Of a stretch of 64,000 nucleotides of DNA, positions 17,037-26,968 are shown in pieces. Below the pieces are notes generated by a model. That model did no database searches and was not told the DNA's origin. It saw only the letters and a list, made by a program, of their open reading frames with translations. The position numbers and the translations under genes are program-made. Positions within the stretch are counted from its first letter, which is position 1. Each line of letters starts with the position of its first letter. This stretch comes from Shimia sp040225985 (lineage in GTDB: Bacteria > Pseudomonadota > Alphaproteobacteria > Rhodobacterales > Rhodobacteraceae): contig NZ_JBBPEU010000001.1 in assembly GCF_040225985.1 (NCBI RefSeq), positions 558,001 through 622,000 of the forward strand. The letters run 5' to 3'.

Positions 17037-19487
17037 ATGAATGTTTTTCCAACCAGCGCGAAGGTGGTGATTATTGGTGGTGGCGTCGTCGGCGCCTCGA
17101 CGCTGTATCATCTTGGCAAAAAGGGCTGGACCGACTGTGTCCTGCTGGAAAAGAACGAGTTGACCGCCGGGTCGACCTGGCACGCGGCGGGCAATGTGCC
17201 TACATTTTCGACATCTTGGGCGATCATGAACATGCAGCGGTATTCAACCGAACTGTATGCCCGTCTGGGCGAAGAAGTCGATTACCCGATGAACTATCAT
17301 CAGACCGGATCAATCCGGCTGGCCCATACCAAAGAGCGGATGCAGGAATTCGAGCGCGCCTGTTCGATGGGGCGCTATCAGGGCATCCAGATGGAAATCT
17401 GGACGCCCGAGCAGGCCAAGGAGAACTATCCCTTCCTTGAAATTCACGACCTTGAAGGCGTGTTGTATGACCCCACCGATGGCGACATCGACCCGGCGCA
17501 GGTAACTCAGGCCCTTGCCAAAGGAGCGCGGGATATGGGGCAGAAAATCCTGCGTTTCACACCGGCCACCGGCGTGACCCAGAAAGACGACAAGTCTTGG
17601 ATCGTGCACACCGAAAAGGGCGACATCGCCTGTGACTATGTGGTGAACGCAGCCGGCTACTATGCGCAGCGTGTTGGGGAATGGTTCAAACCCTATGGTG
17701 GGCGTACGGTGCCGATGATGGTGATGGAGCACCAATACCTTCTGACCGAGCAGATCCCCGAGGTGGAAGCCTGGAGCAAGGAACACGGCAAGAAACTGCC
17801 CCTGATCCGCGACGTGGACGTGTCCTATTACCTGCGTCAGGAAAAACACGGCTACAACCTCGGACCCTACGAGCCGAACTGCAAAGGTCACTGGCTGTCG
17901 TCTTCAGACGATAAGATGCCTGACGATTTCTCGTTCCAGCTTTGGCAGGAAGATCTGGACCGGATCGAGGATATCGTCACCGACGCGATGGAGCGTGTTC
18001 CGCTGATGGCAACTTCGGGTGTGTCCAGCGTGATAAACGGGCCGATCCCCTATGCGCCGGATGGCCTGCCGTTGATGGGGCCGATGCCCGGTGTTGAAAA
18101 CGCGTTCGAGGCCTGCGTCTTTACCTTTGGCATCGCCCAAGGGGGCGGGGCCGGCAAGGTCATGGCTGAATGGATTGTCGATGGCGCGACTGAATGGGAT
18201 ATGTGGGCGGTCGATCCGCGCCGCTATACCGATTACACTGATCAGGATTACTGCGATCAGAAGGGCATGGAAGTCTACGGTAACGAATACGCCATGCATT
18301 TCCCGCACCACGAATGGCCCGCTGCGCGCAACAAGAAACTGTCGCCTGTTCATGACAAACTCGTTGCGATGGGCGGGCAGATGGGGGCCTATAACGGATG
18401 GGAGCGCGCCAATTGGTTCGCCAAGGATGGTGACGACACCTCGGAGGAAGCCACGCATACCTGGGGCCGTTCTGGTCCGTGGGAGCAGCGGATCAAGGAA
18501 GAGGTCGAAAACGTGCGCGACAATTGCGGCGTGCTGGATCTGCCGGGGTTCTCGCGATTTGCGGTCAAGGGGGCGGGCGCTGCCGAGGCACTGCGGGGCC
18601 TTGTCGCGGGGGGGCTGCCCAAGGTGGGCCGGATCAACCTTGTCTATATCGCGGACTCGCGTGGTCGTATCCTGACTGAAATGTCCTGCCTGCGTCTGGA
18701 CGAGGACGAGTTTGTCATGATCACCGCCGCCACCGCACAGTGGCACGATCGGGATATCCTGACACAGGCCATGCCCGAAGGGGTGGCCGTCGAAGACATC
18801 ACAACCACCCGCGATACCCTGATCGTCACCGGCCCGAAATCGCGCGACATCCTGTCCAAGATGACCGATGCCGACCTGTCCCTTGGCTGGCTGACCCATC
18901 AGGCGGCGACGGTTGCGGGCAAGCCCGTACATCTGGTGCGCGTGTCTTTTGCCGGTGAACTCGGCTGGGAGGTCCATGCCCTGAACGAAGATATGCCAGA
19001 GATCTATGACGCGATCCTCGCGGCAGGCGCCAAGCCGTTTGGCATGTATGCGTTGAACTCCATGCGGCTCGAGAAAGGATACCGTGCCTGGAAAGGCGAC
19101 CTCTCTACCGACTATTCGCTGCTTGAGGGCGGATTGGACCGGTTCGTCAAGCTGGACAAGCCTCAGGACTTCCCCGGCAAGGCCGCGATCCTTGCCGAGA
19201 AACAGCGAGGCATTACAAAATCCTTTGTGACCCTGATTGTCGAGGCGGGCGAGGCGGATGCGCCGTATATGTCCTGTGTCTGGAAAGATGGCGAGATCAT
19301 AGGCGAGACCACTTCGGGCGGCTTTGGCCACCGTATCGGCGCATCTATCGCGCTCGGGATGATCAAAGCCGAGTTCGCAGAGCCTGGCACCGAGGTCGAG
19401 GTCGAAATCTACGGTGAGAAGTGCCGCGCCATTGTTCAGAAGGATGAACCACTTTGGGATCCGGCAAATGAACGGCTACGCGCCTGA
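17037..19487 (+). CDS. FAD-dependent oxidoreductase/GcvT fusion, dimethylglycine/sarcosine dehydrogenase-like (1)
   Basis: This 816-residue protein starts with a DAO-type FAD domain (VVIIGGGVVGAST) and the covalent-flavin motif GSTWHAAG, where His49 aligns with the flavin-linked histidine of DMGDH and SARDH. The C-terminal half (about 430-816) is a GcvT-like tetrahydrofolate-binding aminomethyltransferase domain plus barrel (FAGELGWEVHALNED, then FGHRIGASIALG). The family oxidatively demethylates N-methyl groups and passes the one-carbon unit to THF. The exact amine is unknown. A second, diverged copy lies at 22556-25009. Confidence 0.88.
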   Translation: MNVFPTSAKVVIIGGGVVGASTLYHLGKKGWTDCVLLEKNELTAGSTWHAAGNVPTFSTSWAIMNMQRYSTELYARLGEEVDYPMNYHQTGSIRLAHTKERMQEFERACSMGRYQGIQMEIWTPEQAKENYPFLEIHDLEGVLYDPTDGDIDPAQVTQALAKGARDMGQKILRFTPATGVTQKDDKSWIVHTEKGDIACDYVVNAAGYYAQRVGEWFKPYGGRTVPMMVMEHQYLLTEQIPEVEAWSKEHGKKLPLIRDVDVSYYLRQEKHGYNLGPYEPNCKGHWLSSSDDKMPDDFSFQLWQEDLDRIEDIVTDAMERVPLMATSGVSSVINGPIPYAPDGLPLMGPMPGVENAFEACVFTFGIAQGGGAGKVMAEWIVDGATEWDMWAVDPRRYTDYTDQDYCDQKGMEVYGNEYAMHFPHHEWPAARNKKLSPVHDKLVAMGGQMGAYNGWERANWFAKDGDDTSEEATHTWGRSGPWEQRIKEEVENVRDNCGVLDLPGFSRFAVKGAGAAEALRGLVAGGLPKVGRINLVYIADSRGRILTEMSCLRLDEDEFVMITAATAQWHDRDILTQAMPEGVAVEDITTTRDTLIVTGPKSRDILSKMTDADLSLGWLTHQAATVAGKPVHLVRVSFAGELGWEVHALNEDMPEIYDAILAAGAKPFGMYALNSMRLEKGYRAWKGDLSTDYSLLEGGLDRFVKLDKPQDFPGKAAILAEKQRGITKSFVTLIVEAGEADAPYMSCVWKDGEIIGETTSGGFGHRIGASIALGMIKAEFAEPGTEVEVEIYGEKCRAIVQKDEPLWDPANERLRA

Positions 19488-19514
19488 AACCAGCCAGCAC
19501 AAAAGGACCGCGCG

Positions 19515-20576
19515 ATGACACCGGACCGGATGAAAGGCGTCTACCTGACCGCCCATGGCGGTCCCGAGGTGTTGGAATGGCGCGAGGATATTCCGGTTCC
19601 ACGCCCAGGCGCGGGACAGGTTCTGGTTCGGGTTCTGGCGGCCGGTGTGAACAACACTGACATAAACACCCGCATCGGATGGTACGCGGCGGAAGTAACC
19701 GGTGCCACCGATGCTGGCGAGGTGGGCGAGGCCGGTGGCCACGCCGGGGCGATTGCCTTTCCGCGCATTCAGGGTGGCGATCTTTGCGGACGTGTTGTCG
19801 GGGTCGGAGGTGGCGTTGACGTTCCTATCGGTGCCCGCATCACCAGCCCGATAAACCTGCCCAGACCCACAATAGATGCGCCCACCGCCTATATCGCGCT
19901 GGGGTCCGAAGTGGATGGGGCATTTGCGGAATATTGCCTTTTGGAAGCCAAAGACATTTACGATGTCACGGCGTCGCCGCTCTCGGACATTGAAATCGCC
20001 GCGATCCCTTGTGCTTTTGGTACTGCGGAAAACCTGCTGACGCGGGCCGGTGTGACCGAAGGGCAAACCGTTTTGGTCACTGGTGCCTCTGGCGGGGTTG
20101 GTCTTGCGGCAGTCCAGCTGGCGGCCTTACGCGGGGCCAGGGTGACGGGGCAAACCTCGCCTGCCAAGGCCGATGTCGTACGCACGACCGGGGCCGTCGA
20201 TATCCTTGAGCGTGGCATCGCCCCCGCGCCCGCACAGTATGACGTGGTGATTGATGTCGTTGGTGGCCCCGGCTTTCCCGACTTGATCCGCGCGTTGAAA
20301 CCAGCGGGGCATTACGCCGTGTCGGGCGCAATCGCTGGCCCTATCGTGTCGGCGGACCTGCGCCAGATCTACCTCCCCGATATCACGCTGCATGGCTGCA
20401 CCTATCAACCGCCCGAGGTGTTCGCCCGCCTTATTGACCTTATGAATGCTGGGGCAATCCGCCCCCTTGTCTCGAAAACCTATGATCTGCGCCAGATTGC
20501 CGAGGCTCAGGCGGATTTCCAATCCAAGACCTATCCCGGCAAGCTTGTGCTCATTCCCCCGAAGGAGGCCCCATGA
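19515..20576 (+). CDS. Zinc-type alcohol dehydrogenase/quinone oxidoreductase-like (MDR) protein
   Basis: This 353-residue medium-chain dehydrogenase/reductase has a GroES-like N-terminal half (VLAAGVNNTDINTRIGWY) and a Rossmann half with LVTGASGGVGLAAVQLA. The usual catalytic zinc Cys/His set is not evident, so a zinc-free quinone-oxidoreductase-like enzyme is likely. Its stop overlaps the methyltransferase start by 4 nt, placing it firmly in the betaine/methylamine cluster. Confidence 0.85.
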   Translation: MTPDRMKGVYLTAHGGPEVLEWREDIPVPRPGAGQVLVRVLAAGVNNTDINTRIGWYAAEVTGATDAGEVGEAGGHAGAIAFPRIQGGDLCGRVVGVGGGVDVPIGARITSPINLPRPTIDAPTAYIALGSEVDGAFAEYCLLEAKDIYDVTASPLSDIEIAAIPCAFGTAENLLTRAGVTEGQTVLVTGASGGVGLAAVQLAALRGARVTGQTSPAKADVVRTTGAVDILERGIAPAPAQYDVVIDVVGGPGFPDLIRALKPAGHYAVSGAIAGPIVSADLRQIYLPDITLHGCTYQPPEVFARLIDLMNAGAIRPLVSKTYDLRQIAEAQADFQSKTYPGKLVLIPPKEAP

Positions 20577-21469
20577 AACAGATCATCCTCAAAGATGGCG
20601 GTACCGGTCAGGAACTGATCGCCCGCTCGTCGATGCCGCCGCACCCGCTGTGGTCGGCCAAGGTCATGATGGAGGAATCGCATATCGTGCAATCGGTGCA
20701 TGCCGATTTCATCCGGGCGGGGGCGCGCATGATTACCTTGAATACCTATGCCTCGACGCCGGAACGGTTGGCACGGGAAGGCGTGCCTGAATTGTTCAAG
20801 TCGCTTCAGGCGAAAGCGATTGAACTGGTCCGGGCCGCGCGGGATGAGGTGGGGGTTGAAGGCGTACGCATCGCAGGGTGCCTGCCGCCGCTGCATGGAT
20901 CCTACCGTCCGGACATGAGCAAATCACATGACGATCTGCTGCCGCTCTATCGCGAAATCGTCGCCGAGCAGGCCGAGGCGTGTGATATCATTCTTTGTGA
21001 AACCCTGTCCGCGATTTCCGAAGTTACGGCCGCGACGCAGGCGGCCGTTGAAACCGGTTTGCCCACCTGGGTGGCGATGACCCTGTCGGATGACCAAAGC
21101 GGCACCTTGCGTTCGGGCGAGAGTCTTGATGCGGCGCTGGATGCGCTTGAAGGGATGGGGCATGCCGGTGTGATGCTCAATTGCTCCAAACCCGAAGTCA
21201 TCAGTGCGAACCTTCCGGCGCTATTGAAACGCGATAAACCGGTCGGCGCCTATGCGAATGGCTTTACCGGCATTGATGCGTTGGAAATCGGGGGCACGGT
21301 GACAGAACTCAAGGCGCGCAAGGACCTTACGCCCGAAGCCTACGCCGACTTTGCGATGGGTTGGGTGGACGAAGGCATCACCTTCACCGGCGGCTGTTGC
21401 GAGGTCGGACCCGCGCATATTGCCGAACTGGCGCGTCGCCTGACCGCCGATGGTTATCGGGTTGTCTGA
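20573..21469 (+). CDS. Homocysteine S-methyltransferase family protein (betaine-homocysteine methyltransferase-like)
   Basis: This 298-residue TIM-barrel methyltransferase has the N-terminal LKDGGTGQELIAR and the zinc-thiolate cysteines in MLNCSKPEVI and FTGGCCEVGPAHI. The family transfers a methyl group from betaine, S-methylmethionine or a similar donor to homocysteine. Placed between DMG-dehydrogenase-like genes, it could make dimethylglycine from glycine betaine; this is inferred from context. It overlaps the preceding gene by 4 nt and the regulator follows 3 nt later. Confidence 0.87.
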   Translation: MKQIILKDGGTGQELIARSSMPPHPLWSAKVMMEESHIVQSVHADFIRAGARMITLNTYASTPERLAREGVPELFKSLQAKAIELVRAARDEVGVEGVRIAGCLPPLHGSYRPDMSKSHDDLLPLYREIVAEQAEACDIILCETLSAISEVTAATQAAVETGLPTWVAMTLSDDQSGTLRSGESLDAALDALEGMGHAGVMLNCSKPEVISANLPALLKRDKPVGAYANGFTGIDALEIGGTVTELKARKDLTPEAYADFAMGWVDEGITFTGGCCEVGPAHIAELARRLTADGYRVV

Positions 21470-21472
21470 CCC

Positions 21473-22459
21473 ATGACGCTTTCGTCGCGCCAGCAAGAGT
21501 TTGAAACAGCAGGGCGGCCCGTTGGTTTCGATATCCTGATTGCCGACGACTTTGTCTTGTCGGAACTGGCCAGTGTTGTCGACGTTCTGATGATCGCCAA
21601 CCGTGTGACTGTCACACCAAGGTTCCAATGGACCTTTCGGTCTCTCTATGGTGGCACCATACGTAGCCGTACAGGTGTCAAGGTCGACACCGCGCCCGTG
21701 CCGGACCGGCCCGATGTCGCCTATCTTTTCGTGATCGGTAATTCCGACGCGGACAACCCGGCGCTTTCGGTTGGGGGGCATGTGGCCCGCTATACATTTC
21801 GCGACGCCAAGGTGTTTCTGCTGGCCGAGGCGGCCAGCCGGTATATCGCAGAACACGGCGCGCGACATGGATCCCTGACGACGCATTGGGAAAACAGTGC
21901 GATGCTGCGCGAGCGACAGGGCGTTTTCGATGCGCAATCTGCCTTTGCGGTCGAAGACGGGCAGGTTGTCACCTGTGCCGGCATGGGGGCGACGATGGAC
22001 ATCGTATTGTCCCTGATCGGGAAGCATGTCTCTGCAGCGGCGAAGATGACGGTGGCCGACATCATGCTGCATGAACGTATTCGCGATTTCTCGACCCAAC
22101 AGCCCTACAGTGGCATCAAGGGCACGAATACCGGCGACGCCGAATTGGACGACTGTCTTGAGCTGATGGCGGCAAACATCGAAGAGCCGTTGCCGATTCA
22201 GGAACTTGTACGCCTTTTGGGAATGTCCAGCCGGTCACTTGAACGGAAATTTCGCATCTATCTGGATACGACGCCAAACACCTATTACCGTGAATTGCGC
22301 CTGAGCAAGGCCAACAATCTGCTTCTCAACACAACGATGAGTGTGCGCGAAGTCGGGCTGGCTTGCGGCTTTGGCAGCGGGTTCAGCAGCCTTTATAAAA
22401 GCTTCTTTGGCGTGACACCTCTGGCCGTGCGCAAACAAAGACGGATGCGGGTGTCGTGA
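21473..22459 (+). CDS. GlxA-family (AraC-type) transcriptional regulator
   Basis: This 328-residue protein has an N-terminal DJ-1/PfpI-like glutamine-amidotransferase fold (about 15-200) and a C-terminal AraC HTH: PIQELVRLLGMSSRSLERKF, then REVGLACGFGSGFSSLYKSF. The same architecture occurs in GbdR, CdhR and SouR, which control glycine betaine, carnitine and sarcosine catabolism in pseudomonads. That agrees with the enzymes on either side. It follows the methyltransferase by 3 nt. Confidence 0.9.
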   Translation: MTLSSRQQEFETAGRPVGFDILIADDFVLSELASVVDVLMIANRVTVTPRFQWTFRSLYGGTIRSRTGVKVDTAPVPDRPDVAYLFVIGNSDADNPALSVGGHVARYTFRDAKVFLLAEAASRYIAEHGARHGSLTTHWENSAMLRERQGVFDAQSAFAVEDGQVVTCAGMGATMDIVLSLIGKHVSAAAKMTVADIMLHERIRDFSTQQPYSGIKGTNTGDAELDDCLELMAANIEEPLPIQELVRLLGMSSRSLERKFRIYLDTTPNTYYRELRLSKANNLLLNTTMSVREVGLACGFGSGFSSLYKSFFGVTPLAVRKQRRMRVS

Positions 22460-22555
22460 TCCGGTCCAGTTCGACATATTTTCTGGCGCATTTCACGCCT
22501 TTTGCCGGGCGACGGCGTGCAAATGTGCCCCTAAATCAGATCGCAGGAGAGCATG

Positions 22556-25009
22556 ATGGCTGATCTTCCTTCCAAGGCCCGCGTGGTCATTATCGGTGGC
22601 GGCGTGGTCGGGTGTTCGGTGGCCTACCACCTGACAAAACTCGGCTGGCAGGATGTGGTTCTCCTCGAACGCAAGCAACTGACCTCGGGCACCACGTGGC
22701 ACGCCGCAGGCTTGATCGCCCAATTGCGGGCCACCGCCAACATGACCAAGCTCGCGAAATATTCGCAAGAACTCTACGGGTCTCTGGAAGAAGAAACCGG
22801 CGTGGCGACCGGGTTCAAGCGGGTCGGGTCGATCACTGTGGCCCTGACCGAAGAGCGCAAGGAAGAGATCTATCGCCAGGCCGCGATGGCGCGCGCATTC
22901 GGGGTCGAGGTCGAAGAAATCTCGAATGATCGTGTCAGGGAAATGTACCCACACCTGAACCTTGAGGGGGTGGTCGGGGCAGTTTACCTGCCTTTGGACG
23001 GGCAGGGGGACCCGGCGAATATCGCCCTTGCTCTGGCGAAAGGCGCGCGACAGCGCGGTGGCATCGTCAAGGAACGCATCAAGGTTACCGAGATCGTCAA
23101 GGAGGGCCGTAAGGTCACCGGGGTGGACTGGGTCGCGGATAATGGATCGGCGTCGGGGCACATCGCCTGTGACATGATCGTAAATTGCGCCGGAATGTGG
23201 GGGCACGAAGTGGGCCGCATGGCCGGGGTCAACGTGCCGCTGCACGCCTGCGAACATTTCTATATCGTGTCCGAACCCATCGAGGGCTTGAAGCCATTGC
23301 CAGTTCTGCGCGTGCCGGATGAGTGCGCCTATTACAAGGAAGACGCGGGCAAGATGATGCTGGGCGCGTTCGAACCGAATGCGAAACCCTGGGCCATGGA
23401 TGGCATCCCCGAAAATTTCGAATTCGACCAGTTGCCCGAGGACTTCGACCATTTCGAACCGATCCTCGAAGATGCGATCAACAGGATGCCGATGCTGGCC
23501 GAGGCGGGTATTCACACCTTCTTTAACGGCCCCGAGTCGTTCACGCCGGATGATGCCTATCACCTTGGTCTGGCGCCCGAGATGGACAATGTCTGGGTCG
23601 CCGCAGGGTTCAATTCGATCGGTATACAATCCGCGGGTGGTGCGGGCATGGCGCTTGCCGCGTGGATGGACAGCGGGGAAAAGCCGTTTGATCTGGGCGA
23701 TGTCGATATCAGCCGGATGCAGCCGTTCCAGGGAAATAAGAAATACCTGTACGAACGCTCCAAGGAAACACTCGGGCTGCTTTACGCTGACCACTACCCC
23801 TATCGGCAAAAAGCCACCGCCCGACGGGTGCGGCGTACGCCCTTCCACCACCATCTTAGGGAACAGGGTGCCGTTTTTGGTGAACTGGCAGGCTGGGAAC
23901 GCGCCAACTGGTTCGCAAACGAAGGTCAGGAACGCGCATACCAATACAGCTGGAAACGTCAGAACTGGTTTGAAAACTCGGCGGCCGAACACCGCGCCGT
24001 GCGCGAGAATGTCGGCATGTACGACATGTCGTCTTTCGGCAAGATCCGCGTCGAGGGGCCGGATGCCGAAGCCTTCATGAATCATATCGGTGGCGGCGAT
24101 TATACGGTGCCGAATGGCAAAATTGTCTATACTCAGTTCCTGAACAACCGCGGCGGGATCGAGGCCGATGTCACCGTCACGCGATTGAGCGAAACCGCCT
24201 ATCTGGTCGTGACACCTGCCGCGACGCGACTGGCCGATCAGACATGGATGGCGCGCCACAAGAACAATTTCAACGTCGTCATCACCGATGTGACTGCGGC
24301 CGAAGGTGTTCTGGCCGTTATGGGTCCCAATTCACGCAAGTTGCTCGAGGCGGTCTCGCCTGCGGATTTTTCGAACGCGACCAATCCTTTCGGAACCGCA
24401 CAAGAGATCGAACTGGGCATGGGGCTCGCACGGGCGCATCGCGTCACCTATGTCGGAGAGCTTGGATGGGAAATTTATGTCTCGTCCGACATGGCAGGTC
24501 ATGCATTCGAAACGCTGTTCGAAGCAGGTCAGGACATGGGGCTGAAGCTGTGTGGCATGCATATGATGGACAGTTGCCGCATCGAGAAGGGGTTCCGCCA
24601 TTTCGGGCATGACATCACCTGCGAGGATCATGTCGTCGATGCCGGTCTTGGCTTTGCGGTAAAAACGGACAAGCCCAACGACTTTATCGGCAAATCCGCT
24701 GTCATCACACGCAAGGAAAGCGGACCCAAGAACCGGCTGGTTCAATTCCGGCTGACCGATCCGGAACCCCTTTTGTTCCACAACGAACCGATCCTGCGAA
24801 ACGGCGAATATGTGGGCTATCTGTCCTCAGGCAATTACGGTCACACGTTGGGTGGGGCGATCGGGATGGGCTATGTCCCCTGCGAGGGGGAAAGCGCCGC
24901 AGAAGTGTTGGGATCAGATTATGAAATCGACGTCTGCGGCGTGCGTGTAAAGGCGGAAGCCTCGCTCAAACCGATGTATGACCCAAAATCTGAGCGGGTT
25001 AAGGTCTGA
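22556..25009 (+). CDS. FAD-dependent oxidoreductase/GcvT fusion, dimethylglycine/sarcosine dehydrogenase-like (2)
   Basis: This 817-residue protein has the same layout as the enzyme at 17037: VVIIGGGVVGCSVAYHL, covalent-flavin motif GTTWHAAGLI (His49), and a GcvT C-terminal half (YVGELGWEIYVSSDMAG, then CRIEKGFRHFGHD). The strong sequence divergence suggests a different N-methyl substrate, for example dimethylglycine versus sarcosine. Two ATGs lie in tandem at 22553 and 22556; I use 22556 because AGGAGA at 22545 is better spaced. The 3' end overlaps the convergent SGNH gene by 11 nt. Confidence 0.88.
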   Translation: MADLPSKARVVIIGGGVVGCSVAYHLTKLGWQDVVLLERKQLTSGTTWHAAGLIAQLRATANMTKLAKYSQELYGSLEEETGVATGFKRVGSITVALTEERKEEIYRQAAMARAFGVEVEEISNDRVREMYPHLNLEGVVGAVYLPLDGQGDPANIALALAKGARQRGGIVKERIKVTEIVKEGRKVTGVDWVADNGSASGHIACDMIVNCAGMWGHEVGRMAGVNVPLHACEHFYIVSEPIEGLKPLPVLRVPDECAYYKEDAGKMMLGAFEPNAKPWAMDGIPENFEFDQLPEDFDHFEPILEDAINRMPMLAEAGIHTFFNGPESFTPDDAYHLGLAPEMDNVWVAAGFNSIGIQSAGGAGMALAAWMDSGEKPFDLGDVDISRMQPFQGNKKYLYERSKETLGLLYADHYPYRQKATARRVRRTPFHHHLREQGAVFGELAGWERANWFANEGQERAYQYSWKRQNWFENSAAEHRAVRENVGMYDMSSFGKIRVEGPDAEAFMNHIGGGDYTVPNGKIVYTQFLNNRGGIEADVTVTRLSETAYLVVTPAATRLADQTWMARHKNNFNVVITDVTAAEGVLAVMGPNSRKLLEAVSPADFSNATNPFGTAQEIELGMGLARAHRVTYVGELGWEIYVSSDMAGHAFETLFEAGQDMGLKLCGMHMMDSCRIEKGFRHFGHDITCEDHVVDAGLGFAVKTDKPNDFIGKSAVITRKESGPKNRLVQFRLTDPEPLLFHNEPILRNGEYVGYLSSGNYGHTLGGAIGMGYVPCEGESAAEVLGSDYEIDVCGVRVKAEASLKPMYDPKSERVKV

Positions 25010-25748
25010 CCCCAAGGCAGGGCATCTGCGCCTCGTCTGACAGGCATTCGAGAAGAGTGTCCGCAACCAGATGCGCCCATTCGCGATATGCCTCTTCCGA
25101 GGGGTGAAACCCGTCCTGTGCTATGAACCTTGGTTCATACGGCAGATCAAGTGCGAGATGCGTACAATCTCCGCGGTCCCTGGCCAGCTCGGACAGTGCA
25201 CGGTCCAGCCGCTCGGCATGACACCCCAGCACCCAGCGCAGGGGCTGGGGTAGCAATGGAAAGTGGTGCATCGGCGGCAGGCCGGAAAGGACAAAGAGTT
25301 GTGTCCCGTGTTGCGCGCGCAGATGTTCCATCAATCGGGTTTGCCGCGCTTTGAAGGTTGCCTTTGACGTCAGGCGCGTCGTGTCATTGACCCCGTGCAC
25401 CAGCACCGCAACCTCAAAGCGTGTCGGTGGCAAATCCGGCAGCTTGCCAAGGTTCGATTTCGTCGTGGCACCGGTTTCCGCCAGAAGGTGCCAGTCCATG
25501 TCAAAACGCTGCGAAAGGTGTTCCACCAGTTGCCCGCTCAGCGCGTTTGCCTGTGTCGAGGCTCCAACCCCGGCCGCAGAGGAATCCCCGAGGATCAACA
25601 GGCTCAGCTTCTCACCGGCGCCTGCGTGCCCCTGTCGTGGCCCCGGCGGTTCAGGCAATTTCTGCGCGATACTGCGCACATAAAGCGCCTGCGCGGCCAA
25701 GACCGGAATCAGGGGAATGCGCAGTATCTGGTCTTTGGACAGGGGCAT
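24999..25748 (-). CDS. SGNH/GDSL hydrolase family protein
   Basis: This protein of about 249 residues has block I ILGDSSAAGVG (Ser nucleophile), a Gly/Asn block around HGVNDTTR, and block V AQDGFHPSEEAY (Asp/His). A single N-terminal hydrophobic segment (IPLIPVLAAQALYV) suggests membrane anchoring or export. The family includes esterases and acyl or acetyl hydrolases; the substrate is unknown. ATG 25748 (MPLSKDQ) is preferred to an upstream start because the hydrophobic segment follows soon after. Confidence 0.82.
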   Translation of the reverse strand: MPLSKDQILRIPLIPVLAAQALYVRSIAQKLPEPPGPRQGHAGAGEKLSLLILGDSSAAGVGASTQANALSGQLVEHLSQRFDMDWHLLAETGATTKSNLGKLPDLPPTRFEVAVLVHGVNDTTRLTSKATFKARQTRLMEHLRAQHGTQLFVLSGLPPMHHFPLLPQPLRWVLGCHAERLDRALSELARDRGDCTHLALDLPYEPRFIAQDGFHPSEEAYREWAHLVADTLLECLSDEAQMPCLGVRP

Positions 25749-25799
25749 GACAGAAACAGGTGGTGCTGGGCGAAGGCCGGGCAAACGGCCAAGCGCGGA

Positions 25800-26210
25800 T
25801 CAGCGCAGGGCGTCCTTGAACTTCAGGAAACGCGGATCGGTTATCACGCGTGCCATGATGGCATCGCGCAGGGCGCCAACGGTCTTGTAGGGTCGCATCA
25901 CCACTTCAAACGTTGCAATCTTGCCATCGTCATCCAGCGTGATCAGGTCCACCCCGACCGCATCCAGATCGCCAACCTTGCACTGGAATTCGAGCGCCCA
26001 GTCTTTGCCCTCACCCATGATACGGCGGTATTCGAAATCCTGGAAAATCTGCCCAACGTGGCCAAGGATCGCGGCGGTCGGCTCGGCCCCCGTCCAGGTT
26101 TTGTAATAGGTCGGCGGCATGAATTGCACGTCATCTGCAAGGATTTCAATGATTTTGGTGTCATCCCCCGATGCGACAATTTCGGTCATGCGTTGAATGG
26201 TTGCGTGCAT
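25800..26210 (-). CDS. NTF2-like/SnoaL-type domain protein
   Basis: This 136-residue protein fits the NTF2-like cone fold: IQRMTEIVASGDDTKIIEIL, then ADDVQFMPPTYY and EYRRIMGEGKDWALEF. The fold hosts isomerases, dehydratases and binding proteins, so no activity can be assigned. ATG 26210 is well supported by GAGGAGG seven bases upstream. It is transcribed alone, divergent from the pseudouridine synthase gene. Confidence 0.75.
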   Translation of the reverse strand: MHATIQRMTEIVASGDDTKIIEILADDVQFMPPTYYKTWTGAEPTAAILGHVGQIFQDFEYRRIMGEGKDWALEFQCKVGDLDAVGVDLITLDDDGKIATFEVVMRPYKTVGALRDAIMARVITDPRFLKFKDALR

Positions 26211-26311
26211 GGTCGGCCTCCTCATGTTGTGTTCAGCCTGCCGATTGAAGGCGCTTGCGCAAGCATGACGTCGGGTTGCCGCCCCTTTCGCAAAGGCGTA
26301 TTGCAGGCGGC

Positions 26312-26968
26312 ATGAGTCAGATCGACAGCTACACCCCGCCGCAGGACCCGCTGGATATCCTGCATGAAGATCACGAGATCGTCGTGGTGAACAAGCCCTC
26401 GGGCCTGTTGTCGGTGCCGGGGCGTGGCGCGCATCTTGCGGATTGCCTGCTGACCCGCGTACAGGCGGCCTTTCCCACGGCGTTGCTGGTGCATCGTCTG
26501 GATCGGGATACCTCGGGGGTGATGGTGTTTGGATTGACGCCGCATGCGCAGCGCAACCTGTCGATGCAGTTTGAAAAACGCACCACGCGGAAGACCTATG
26601 TTGCGCGTGTGGCGGGACACCTTGAGCCCAAAACCGGCACGGTTGACCTGCCGCTGATCGTCGACTGGCCCAACCGCCCGCGCCAGATGGTGGATCACGA
26701 AAACGGCAAGCCTGCGGTGACTGACTGGCGGGTGTTGAAACATGGCGAGAGCGAAACCCGTGTGCGCCTGATGCCCAAGACCGGACGCAGCCATCAGTTG
26801 CGCGTGCATATGCTGGCGCTGGGGCATGTCATCCTTGGTGACCCGCTTTATGCAGAGGGTCAGGAGCGGGACGGGTATGATCGGTTGATGCTGCATTCAG
26901 AGGAGTTGCGCCTGAACCACCCGGAAAGCGGTCGGGGCATGGCGTTTCGGGCCAAGGCGCCGTTCTGA
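26312..26968 (+). CDS. RluA family pseudouridine synthase
   Basis: This 218-residue protein has the catalytic motif VHRLDRDTSGVMVFG (Asp nucleophile) and the C-terminal family signature TGRSHQLRVHMLALGH. There is no S4 domain. The length and lack of S4 match RluA itself, which modifies 23S rRNA U746 and tRNA U32, but the target cannot be proven here. ATG 26312 is used because the conserved domain begins shortly after it. Confidence 0.9.
   Translation: MSQIDSYTPPQDPLDILHEDHEIVVVNKPSGLLSVPGRGAHLADCLLTRVQAAFPTALLVHRLDRDTSGVMVFGLTPHAQRNLSMQFEKRTTRKTYVARVAGHLEPKTGTVDLPLIVDWPNRPRQMVDHENGKPAVTDWRVLKHGESETRVRLMPKTGRSHQLRVHMLALGHVILGDPLYAEGQERDGYDRLMLHSEELRLNHPESGRGMAFRAKAPF

Noticed and set aside
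17904..19331. A 475-codon open frame on the minus strand
   Set aside because: It is a shadow of the first FAD/GcvT gene with no recognisable motif.
22493..24259. A 588-codon open frame on the minus strand
   Set aside because: It is a shadow of the second FAD/GcvT gene, rich in His, Arg and Pro, without any domain.
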